A stretch of DNA of 64,000 nt from Omphiscola glabra (lineage: Eukaryota; Mollusca; Gastropoda; Lymnaeidae). Made by a program: the position numbers and the translations under genes. The stretch covers positions 12,120,284 to 12,184,283 of the forward strand of contig OZ024808.1 of assembly GCA_964017045.1 (NCBI GenBank), written 5' to 3'. This document shows, one piece after another, positions 55,133-64,000 of this stretch (positions within the stretch are counted from its first letter, which is position 1; each line of letters begins with the position of its first letter). The notes beneath the pieces are model-generated. The model was not told the DNA's origin, searched no databases, and was given only the letters and a program-made list of their open reading frames with translations.

Positions 55133-55320
55133 CAGTGGTTCTCAACCTTCCTAACGCCGCGACCTTTTAAAGCAGTTCCTCATGTTATGGTGACCCCAAA
55201 CGATACAATGATTTCCATTGCTACTTCATAAATATATGTTTTCCGATCGCCTGAGGTGACCCCTGTGTAAGGGTCAAACAACCCCCAAAGGGGTCGCGGC
55301 CTACAGGTTGAGAACCACTG
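55133..55320. mobile_element. SPIN-like hAT element (non-autonomous)
   Basis: Perfect 16-bp terminal inverted repeats cagtggttctcaacct. Flanked by atttagag (55125-55132) and attcagag (55321-55328), an 8-bp duplication with one mismatch. The interior (gccgcgacc, gcagttcctcatgtta, ggtgacccc, ttgctacttcataa, ccccaaaggggtcgcg) matches, from memory, the non-autonomous SPIN family of hAT transposons. Non-coding, 188 bp. Confidence 0.85.
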
Positions 55321-55659
55321 ATTCAGAGCATGGGTTAAAAAGGGTAAAACGCTATAATATTTTATTTGAATATTATTATGAATTAACGTGTTCTCACGAT
55401 AATCTAACTCAGTAGGCGGTTCACCTACAAACCCACCCCATCTCGATTGTAAAAAGAAAAAAAAATGACTATAATGTAATAGAGCATTTAAATTATTTCT
55501 GGTGTATGTAGGCAGAATAGTTCTAAAGACTTATTTTTGAATGCTTAGCTAGTAGCTTTGTGTAATTGCGTATACTGCACAATTCCTAACATGGCGCACG
55601 TGCAGATTGCTTCCCCCCCAAAAAAGCAGAAATCTTAAAGGATCTTAGCAAAACTGGGT

Positions 55660-56098
55660 GCAGGTCTACATTACAACCAGGGTGTAGACCTACATTACAA
55701 CCAGGGTATAGTCCTACATTACAACCAGGGTATAGTCCTACATTGCAACCAGGGTGTAGTCCTACGTTACAACCAGGGTATAGTCCTACGTTACAACCAG
55801 GGTATAGTCCTACATTGCAACCAGGGTGTAGTCCTACATTGCAACCAGGGTGTAGGCCTACATTGCAACCAGGGTGTAGGCCTACATTGCAACCAGGGTA
55901 TAGTCCTACGTTACAACCAGGGTATTGTCCTACATTGCAACCAGGGTATAGGCCTACATTGCAACCAGGGTATAGTCCTACTTTACAACCAGGGTATAGT
56001 CCTACGTTACAACCAGGGTATAGTCCTACATTGCAACCAGGGTATAGACCTACATTGCAACCAGGGTGTAATCCCACATTGCAACCAGGGTGTAGGAC
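55660..56098. repeat. 24-bp minisatellite, about 18 copies
   Basis: Unit accagggtatagtcctacat plus tgca, with g/a and t/g variants. The 24-bp period gives 8-residue periodic open frames on both strands (L-Q-P-G-Y-S-P-T), an artefact. Confidence 0.95.
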
Positions 56099-56477
56099 CA
56101 CATACGATGACAAGAAATTTTGTTCAAAGAAGTGGTTGATTAATTTCTATAATATCTTTTAATTTCCATTAACTATTGCTTTCATACATTATCATATCTG
56201 ACACATGGTGGACATATGGCGGAAATATTGGTTCTGCCGGCAGCTCAATCTCAGCCTACCAGTGTATATAATAAAACATTTAGTGTCTTATTGGTTTCAC
56301 CCGAATCAATTGAATATGTTTTACGACTCAATTACATCTGTTACGCTCGTCTTTCGGTGATCTCAGCCAATGATGAAAACAATCAACCAAATGCCGATGT
56401 CGTCATTAGCATCAATCATGACGTCATATGCTGATTGGGGGAAATAGCTCGTCGAACATGACCGAGATATTCAGGGA

Positions 56478-56655
56478 TCATGTCGACTGGTGGCAGTCAG
56501 CAACACGATACCGTAGTCGACTGCAGGCGGTCAGCAACACGATACCGTAGTCGACTGCAGGTGGTCAGCAACACGATACCGTAGTCGACCAGTGGTAGTC
56601 AGCAACACGATACCGTAGTCGACTGCAGGCAGTCATCAACACGATACCATAGTTT
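56478..56655. repeat. About 34-bp tandem repeat, 5 copies
   Basis: Unit gtcgactgcaggcggtcagc plus aacacgataccgta. Confidence 0.9.
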
Positions 56656-56692
56656 ATTTTAATTTCTTAAACCATCAGTGATACATTCACAT

Positions 56693-56752
56693 CGCCGTGT
56701 CACCCACGAGACACTGTGTCACTCACGAGACACCGTGTCACCCACGAGACAC
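56693..56752. repeat. 20-bp tandem repeat, 3 copies
   Basis: cgtgtcacccacgagacac with minor changes. Confidence 0.85.
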
Positions 56753-56759
56753 TTCGCCA

Positions 56760-58180
56760 TTGTTTACAAACTTAACTAAAATGTATTACAGTACACTGTG
56801 CTCCAATAACCTTTCCCCAAAATGACAATCACCCGTATGATATGTTAGCCAAGTGTCAAGTTAAAGGTTATTGTAATTTTTTTAAAAGTAGTGTAGCATC
56901 TCATTCCCAATCTCAGCCCAAGTACCCCAGCCCCCCCCACCCTTCCACCTCCTCTTACCCCACCCAAAAAAAAATATTGCCATAGTCCAACAATGCAAGT
57001 ATGATGAGGGACGGTCTGGTCGATAGCCGTATGACAGATTGCACGACCAGTGGTCAGTTCCCGTGCTCCTGACCTGAACACATTTGACGCGTGTCGCTTA
57101 CCGGATTTGAGATTCAGTCGGGTGTCAGCCCGTGTGGTGACCTCAGCCTTGAGGTCACTAAATCGAGTTATCATTTTGGTGTGGAGTGATCATGTCGTTT
57201 ATGTGGCTACGGTCAGCTGAACATGTCGTCATGTCGTATGGCGATACGGTCCGCTTTCCATCAATTTACTAACATTACATGGTTCAATTTTTAAAAAGCC
57301 ACCTTAGGGCAAAATCTTAAGGTCTCAATATGAACTATTTAAAGAAAAATCGTGTGTTCAAAGTGTTCAGAGCAAGACTGTTGCAAGTGATATTTCTATA
57401 TGATTGAAACAACGAGGCTCTTTGAGAAATAAACATATCTGTTTGTCACTTTCTTCAAAAACGATTTCTACATTCCCAAAACTTAAACTTTTGTGTCACG
57501 AATCATTTATAGATTGGCAGAAAATGTAAATATGATAGCTACCCTCGTATTTGAAGCTGTTGGTGAATTTTTGGTGAATTGGGGAAAAAATTTGGAACGA
57601 AGATGATTTGATGAGACATGCCTTAAAGTATATGCATTAGATTTTGTTTTGTCTCTATACATCTGTTCTTTATTATATATATGTATTTTATGTTAATATC
57701 ACCATTATGTCTCTTTTTTAATATTTTTATGTACGCTATATAAGACAACAAATAATAATAATAATAATATCATTTAGCGTAATTATCGGGAATTATATTT
57801 TGCTCGCTATTAAAACTCATTATTGAACCATACTTTCTTTCAAACAAATAGAATTATTTATAATATACTCTCATTCCCAAATTCGTTGATTAGGAAGGAA
57901 CCGGAAATGGAAGCAGTCCACGAGTCATACCAGAAGCGTAATATATATATTTTTAAGAGATAATAATAATGATTTCAAAACAAAACCTAGCTGTTCAGTT
58001 ACAACTGATTTACATTGACAACTGATTTACACTAACATATGCGAAACTTTGAATTTCTAGATTTAAGTCAAAGCTTGAAAGATTCATTTTTATCATGGAA
58101 AGCCCATTATGGAATGACGTCATTAGATCATCAACACCAATGATACCGCCGCGAGTTATGAATAGTCTCTAACCCATGTT
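56760..58180. other. Intergenic DNA
   Basis: No gene recognised. Contains a SINE-like 3' end at 57730-57768. Confidence 0.5.
57730..57768 (+). mobile_element. SINE-like 3' end with (TAA)n tail, second copy
   Basis: tacgctatataagacaaca followed by TAA repeats, matching the end at 17.94-17.99 kb. Confidence 0.5.
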
Positions 58181-58181
58181 G

Positions 58182-58670
58182 TCACGTGGGGATTACCGGA
58201 GTCCCGCGTGTTTTGACAACCGCCTTCTTGTAGGTACCTGAATCGTTCAGAAGTGGATGGCTCTCGTCTTCAATCACACTCGACGCTTTCAATCTGACGC
58301 CTTCGAAAAGATTGGATTTCCCAATCCCGCACCACGTCTGCACCGCGAGCTTAACTTGGTTTTCACACGCACGTTCAATATTTTGAGTGATCCGCCATGG
58401 AGTATCAGTGGACGCCACGGACATCAAACGATGGCCAGATTTTTTGTTGACGTTTTGCCTGGTTTGTTTTCTCGAAGGGGAGAGCGCTCCGCTTTGATGG
58501 GCCCCTTTTGTCAACGCTAACCTGAGAACGCTGTAGGATATACAGACGCATCTCGTCATGGACGACTTTGAGTGGCATACAGGTAATCCAGGGATTCCCA
58601 TAATGTGACCGTTTCTAAAGGTACGTGTGGTTTTAATGAAAGGAAAGGTTACATCTTTAGACGATGGCAT
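58182..58670 (-). CDS. Unrecognised 162-residue open frame
   Basis: GC-rich island with one uninterrupted minus-strand frame, M-P-S-S-K-D-V-T to R-G-T-P-V-I-P-T-stop. No domain recognised. The segment S-V-I-E-D-E-S-H-P-L-L-N-D faintly resembles the x-x-D-x-S-H-P-L block near the C-terminus of some LINE proteins. No exon context. Probably a mobile-element remnant or chance. Confidence 0.25.
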   Translation of the reverse strand: MPSSKDVTFPFIKTTRTFRNGHIMGIPGLPVCHSKSSMTRCVCISYSVLRLALTKGAHQSGALSPSRKQTRQNVNKKSGHRLMSVASTDTPWRITQNIERACENQVKLAVQTWCGIGKSNLFEGVRLKASSVIEDESHPLLNDSGTYKKAVVKTRGTPVIPT

Positions 58671-58777
58671 TCAAATGCATCTATCAAATTAGACACCCAG
58701 AAAACGGCCATTGTGTTAAAGATGATTGACGTAGAAACCACTTTAGAATTTGATAAAGCTTGTTGACAAAATATTGC

Positions 58778-58921
58778 AGTCCGGCAGTCTCCAAAAACGT
58801 GTTGGTCTCATGGCAGTCCAGCAGTCTCCAAAACGTGTTGGTCTCATGGCAGTCCAGCGGTCTCCAAAACGTTTTGGTCTCATGGCAGTCCAGCGGTCTC
58901 CAAAACGTGTTGGTCTCATGA
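58778..58921. repeat. 36-bp tandem repeat, 4 copies
   Basis: Unit gcagtccagcggtctccaaa plus acgtgttggtctcatg. Confidence 0.92.
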
Positions 58922-58929
58922 AGCATCTA

Positions 58930-60550
58930 TTTTGGACAATGAGTCTCAAACATATTATTTTTATGCCTGCTCCACTTATTCTAAAGAACTCGTGTCGAGG
59001 TAAAAGGCCAAGTAAAGAGAGTGGGTGGGCGTTAGACATGGGTCCAGGGTCCCGATGCTACTTTTGTTCATGAGATGACTCTTAAAACTCCCTACCCACC
59101 CCTCTCATTTTGTTCAAGTAGGAGCGTGAGGTTTTGTCTAAGTCCTATTTCCCCCCCCCCCCCACACACACTTTTCCCCCACTATTTCACGGTTTATAGA
59201 GACCTATTCTATTTTAAAGACATAATTCCATACGTTTCAATCTAAAATCTAACTTGTTGATCTAGCGCAGGAATACAACAGGACATTAACCGCAAACCGG
59301 TAGACACTTCCGGATAATGGCGGCGAGGTAGGGGGTGGACGATTTGGAAAAAGGGGGGGGGGGGGAAGTTGGTCGGTGAGTAAGGGTCAAGTATAATGAC
59401 GTCTGCTCCCTTAGACTTGATGACACGATCTTCAGCGGCGTAGGCTTAATGAACTTGATTTACACCACAACAGTATTAGCGAACTCAACACCGGTCAGTT
59501 TAATTTCTTGTACAGATGTGAAGTGCCAGGTGTTGCGGTCATCGCACGAAACAATAGTTTATACAGCTTGCCGTTAAGTGGACAGTAGTGTTGGTGTAAG
59601 GGTAGTTTAATCGAGGAGTCGTATCTTAAAAATTGTGAATTCGACTCCGGGGATATGACCGCCATGGAGAAGCTAAAGATTGTGGCGTGCGGCTACGCCC
59701 TTGACTCGTAAACTATAATGAATTAAACAATACTGTCGCGGCCCGGAAAAGGGGGGGGGGGGGCGTCGGGGACAACCCACTCTTCTGCCCACTTCTTCTT
59801 ACGCAAGCATTTATGTCGTCCCACTTGTATTACACATTAAACAAAACGTTGTCACGATTTTTAAATATTTTTTTTTTACAGGATCGCTTTCCATAGTTAC
59901 CACAAATACGAATTATTCTCATGGTCTGTGTGTCGGGTTTTTTCATTGGGGGGGGGGGGTGTGGGGGGGTGGGGGGTGAGGTGGGGGGAGTTATGTCGTC
60001 TGCTTCTTTGACTCGATGTCACGCGCGATCATCCAAGGTGGGTGGGGGATTAGCGAATGGGATTAAAACCACCACAAGGATTAGAGTACTATGACGACGC
60101 ACGGTTTGATTTCTTGTCGTAACACTCGAGTGCCAGGTGCCCCGGTTATTGTAAGGAAGCAAATTCGTTTCTGGCGATGTTGGTTTAGAGGACAACAAAA
60201 GCCCGGGTAGATTTTAAGGACGCTCAAATTAACTTTGGAAGTTAAGATTTGGTCTCTGCGTGTCAGTGGACGTGTTCCTTCAGCGATCGCTTGTGTGGAC
60301 GAGATGAGGATTTCTAAAGGTGGATCTATGAGTTGATTAGCTGGGCAAAGAATGGTAGCGAGTTTGGCTGAGGACCTGGTCGAAACGTGATCGCTGTTTA
60401 TGACAGTGGCATTGTTAAAACTTTAATTTAAGGGTTGTTTTCTTAGGGGTGGAGTCGTCTTGATTTTGGCGCCCCGATGGCTGCCGAATCAAAACGTCAG
60501 CTTTTTCGAAACTGCTGAGCCGAAATTGTCTCCATGACCAATATTTATCT
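58930..60550. other. Intergenic DNA, G-rich runs
   Basis: No gene. Poly(G) tracts at 59354-59366, 59750-59763 and 59947-59990; poly(C) at 59151-59163. Confidence 0.5.
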
Positions 60551-60552
60551 CC

Positions 60553-61216
60553 ATATGCCTTGAAGTCGCGATGCCATGATGTTTGTTGCCTTGTAGTCGC
60601 GATTACCATGCTGTTTGTTGCCTTGTAGTCGCGATTACCATGATGTTTGTTGCCTTGAAGTCGCGATGCCATGATGTTTGTTGCCTTGTAGTCGCGATTG
60701 CCATGATGTTTGTTGCCTTGTAGTCACGATTGCCATGATGTTTGTTGCCTTGTAGTCGCGATTACCATGATGTTTGTTGCCTTGTAGTCGCGATTACCAT
60801 GATGTTTGTTGCCTTGTAGTCGCGATTACCATGATGTTTGTTGCCTTGTAGTCGCGATTACCATGATGTTTGTTGCCTTGTAGTCGCGATTGCCATGCTG
60901 TTTGTTGCCTTGTAGTCGCGATTACCATGATGTTTGTTGCCTTGTAGTCGCGATTGCCATGCTGTTTGTTGCCTTGTAGTCGCGATTACCATGATGTTTG
61001 TTGCCTTGTAGTCGCGATTGCCATGCTGTTTGTTGCCTTGTAGTCGCGATTGCCATGCTGTTTGTTGCCTTGTAGTCGCGATTACCATGATGTTTGTTGC
61101 CTTGAAGTCGCGATGCCATGATGTTTGTTGCCTTGTAGTCGCGATTGCCATGCTGTTTGTTGCCTTGTAGTCGCGATTACCATGATGTTTGTTGCCTTGT
61201 AGTCAAGATGCCATGA
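60553..61216. repeat. 32-bp minisatellite, about 20 copies
   Basis: Unit gtagtcgcgattaccatgat plus gtttgttgcctt. Variants: taccatgat/tgccatgct and a shorter gatgccatgat form. Confidence 0.95.
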
Positions 61217-61482
61217 TTTTTTTTTTTTTAAACTCAGATAACGACTGCAATAGTAACACAATTTACAAAAAAACGTTTACATAACAAAAACCATAACAAA
61301 AATCAACAGCAACAACAACTTTAAGAACTATAACATCAGCTATAACAACAACAGTAACACCTTTAAGGCAGTCAGACCAACACACAAGCAAACCATCGTG
61401 TTTTTAACCAAAAAAAAGTTTGGAACGAATTTATTTTAAAAAAAAAAACTGAAGGGGAAATCAAACAAAATTTTTTTAAAGT

Positions 61483-61690
61483 TTGCATTTACAACAATAA
61501 CAACAAATTACAGTTTGCATTTACAACAATAACAAACAAATACAGTTTGCATTTACAACAATAACAACCAAATACAGTTTGCATTTACACAAAAATAACA
61601 AGAAAAGACAGTTTGACTTTACAACAATAACAACAATAGACGGTTGTATTTACAACAATAACACCAATAGATTGTTGCATTAACAACAAT
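61483..61690. repeat. About 31-bp tandem repeat, 6 copies
   Basis: Unit acagtttgcatttacaacaa plus taacaaccaat, with drift. Confidence 0.9.
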
Positions 61691-61963
61691 AAAAACAATA
61701 AAGGAATTGAGTAAAACAAAGCAAGGTCAAACCTGAAAAAATGGAACGCAACAAAACAACGAACGTGTCGGCGGGAAGCCTTCGTCAGCGAACAAAAAAC
61801 ATAAAAAAACAGAATAAAATTATTAAAAAAAAGTATTATCCGAGATGGCAGCAAAAGAATTATGGGATTTCTTTTGAAGTGTATCAAACTGTCCCCAACC
61901 TTTTTATGACTCTTTCACTTCTTTAACTCTATTTATAGATCCTTTAGGCTTAGGTGCAAGAGC

Positions 61964-62141
61964 CAGGGCCGGATTAACCATTAGGAAAACAAGGCACGTG
62001 CCTTGGGCACCAAGCGTTTGGGGGCACCACAAGTCCTCAAGAAATATTTTTACGGTCAGTGAAAGATCAGGGGTCCCGGGCAGAAGGGGGCACCCATTTG
62101 GGTTTGTGCCTTGGGCACTACAATGGCTTAATCCGGCCCTG
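61964..62141. mobile_element. hAT-type MITE, family 3
   Basis: Terminal inverted repeats cagggccggattaaccatt and (reverse complement) cagggccggattaagccatt. Perfect 8-bp duplication gcaagagc at 61956-61963 and 62142-62149. 178 bp, non-coding; interior contains ttgggcac(c/t)a near each end. Confidence 0.92.
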
Positions 62142-62149
62142 GCAAGAGC

Positions 62150-63090
62150 CAAAATATTAGGGAAATGTGATAAAAGCACAATGGATAAATCAAAACTCTC
62201 TAGGTTTGTGAATTATCTCGACAAACATTCACCTCTATATTTTACGAACTTTCCATCTACTTCGCCGTGGCGTTTATTTTATAATTTTGAACGATGGATA
62301 AAATTCTGTTTTTTTTTTAATGAGATTCCAATTTCCCATTGCTGTGTAAGCAGTTGGACATGAGTAAACAGTCACGTGACTATATTGTGTAGTTGTATGT
62401 TTACTGCTATAGCATTATATGTTATTGTGGTGCAATTTTGCAACGCTCCCCGAGAGCACCGCTCCTAAGAAAAATAGGCGCCCTGGTGGAAAGCTTGAAT
62501 ATGGATGGCGCCCCTAACTTACTGCATTTGAACACTTATTGTTTTTCTTTCCCCGATGAACAGAGATTCAAACTGACTCTGTCCCCCCCACCCCCAACAC
62601 ACATTCTCATCTGTTGTAATGACATCCCTGTTGGTGACTCACCCTGATGTCCACCTAATCACGTGACATATCTGAGTCCAATAGTTTGTTTAGAACATAC
62701 AAAATAAATTACTACACACAATTCGACAAGAGATAAACTTTTCAGTTGAATTTAATCTTTTCCTTTAAGTACATGTTATTCTTTAAAAAAAAATTGACAC
62801 GTCAAATGTTGGCAAACATTCATCACGCGACCTGGGGGACAGCAGTCCATACAAACATTGGGTCACGTATTCAAAGAAACATAACAATTGTGACTCTATT
62901 GTGAACAGTCACATACAAAGAAACCCATGCACAAGTGAACAACTCAAACGACGGCTGAGCTCAAAGGTGCACAACAAATAGTTGGATGGCAACTTTTCCA
63001 ACTCAGCCGTCCCGCAAGAGCTGACAACTAATGTGAGGGCAACAACGCCACAAGAACATGAGTGGTGCAATGGTGGGTGTGTGGGACAGT
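62150..63090. other. Intergenic DNA
   Basis: No gene or element recognised before the terminal array. Confidence 0.5.
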
Positions 63091-63095
63091 GGGGT

Positions 63096-64000
63096 ATTTG
63101 GAAGTGGCCAGTGGGGTGGGGGCATTTGGAAGTGGCCAGTGGGGTGGGGGCATTTGGAAGTGGCCAGTGGGTATTTGGAAGTGGCCAGTGGGGTGGGGGC
63201 ATTTGGAAGTGGCCAGTGGGGTGGGGGCATTTGGAAGTGGCCAGTGGGGTGGGGGCATTTGTAAGTGGCCAGTGGGGTGGGGGCATTTGGAAGTGGCCAG
63301 TGGGGTGGGGGCATTTGGAAGTGGCCAGTGGGGTGGGGGCATTTGGAAGTGGCCAGTGGGGTGGGGGCATTTGGAAGTTGCCAGTGGGGCTGGGCATTTG
63401 GAAGTGGCCAGTGGGGTGGGGGCATTTGGAAGTGGCCAGTGGGGTGGGGGCATTTGGAAGTGGCCAGTGGGGTGGGGGCATTTGGAAGTGGCCAGTGGGG
63501 TGGGGGCATTTGGAAGTGGCCAGTGGGGTGGGGGCATTTGGAAGTGGCCAGTGGGTATTTGGAAGTGGCCAGTGGGGTGGGGGCATTTGGAAGTGGCCAG
63601 TGGGGTGGGGGCATTTGGAAGTGGCCAGTGGGTATTTGGAAGTGGCCAGTGGGTATTTGGAAGTGGCCAGTGGGTATTTGGAAGTGGCCAGTGGGTATTT
63701 GGAAGTGGCCAGTGGGTATTTGGAAGTGGCCAGTGGGTATTTGGAAGTGGCCAGTGGGGTGGGGGCATTTGGAAGTGGCCAGTGGGGTGGGGGCATTTGG
63801 AAGTGGCCAGTGGGTATTTGGAAGTGGCCAGTGGGGTGGGGGCATTTGGAAGTGGCCAGTGGGGTGGGGGCATTTGGAAGTGGCCAGTGGGTATTTGGAA
63901 GTGGCCAGTGGGGTGGGGGCATTTGGAAGTGGCCAGTGGGTATTTGGAAGTGGCCAGTGGGGTGGGGGCATTTGGAAGTGGCCAGTGGGGTGGGGGCATT
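63096..64000. repeat. 28/21-bp G-rich minisatellite, runs off the window
   Basis: Two unit lengths are mixed: 28 bp (aagtggccagtggggtgggg plus gcatttgg) and 21 bp (aagtggccagtgggtatttg plus g). Six 21-bp units run consecutively near 63620-63750. Minus-strand frames stay open for over 320 codons in all three frames; this reflects periodicity. Confidence 0.95.

Noticed and set aside
55586..56162. Collagen-like or elastin-like repeat protein (L-Q-P-G-Y-S-P-T)n
   Set aside because: A 24-bp tandem DNA repeat open on both strands; not Gly-x-y and not supported by neighbouring exons.
60415..61151. Minus-strand repeat ORFs in the 32-bp array
   Set aside because: Open only because of unit composition; multiple overlapping frames.
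62909..63999. Three minus-strand frames of 322-337 codons (Pro/His/Thr-rich)
   Set aside because: Periodic translation of the 28/21-bp array; no start context, domain or exon structure.

Overview
This window is animal nuclear DNA, most likely from a heterobranch or freshwater pulmonate snail. The reasons are AT-rich introns with GT..AG splice sites, a laminin gamma gene close to the bilaterian LAMC1 type, and many private minisatellites. It also holds non-LTR, SINE and hAT-type repeats, including one close to the SPIN hAT family, which has been reported from the pond snail Lymnaea. The species itself is an inference.

Left third (about 3.6-25.2 kb, + strand): the 3'-most 24 coding exons of a laminin gamma chain. 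The splice phases join into one 4,140-nt reading frame (1,379 residues plus stop). It runs from the end of the laminin N-terminal domain through EGF-like repeats, the L4 domain, the nidogen-binding EGF repeat and the coiled coil to the C-terminus. Signal peptide and most of the LN domain lie upstream of the window. Many introns carry their own tandem array, and several carry TE fragments.

Middle (25-47 kb): mostly non-coding. It contains a 16-finger C2H2 zinc-finger gene on one exon (33974-35620, +), two or three copies of an unclassified GC-rich 720-bp repeat, a 3.8-kb AT-rich satellite-like array (37.7-41.5 kb) and hAT-type MITEs.

Nuclear receptor locus (47.5-52.8 kb, - strand): four coding exons join in phase into a 738-residue protein. 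It has a nuclear-receptor DNA-binding domain at the extreme N-terminus and a 650-residue low-complexity tail with no recognisable ligand-binding domain. The tail has a Groucho-type eh1 motif (F-M-I-D-D-L-L), a SUMO site and basic nuclear-localisation clusters. A TATA box, a perfect CRE, a CCAAT box and a GC box lie upstream. This looks like a DBD-only (NR0-like) transcriptional repressor with an unusual P-box, and is the most interesting item here.

Right third (53-64 kb): no convincing host gene. It is filled with minisatellites, a SPIN-like hAT element with target-site duplication (55133-55320), another hAT MITE (61964-62141) and an array that runs off the right edge. The long open frames in these arrays come from repeat periodicity and are not genes.
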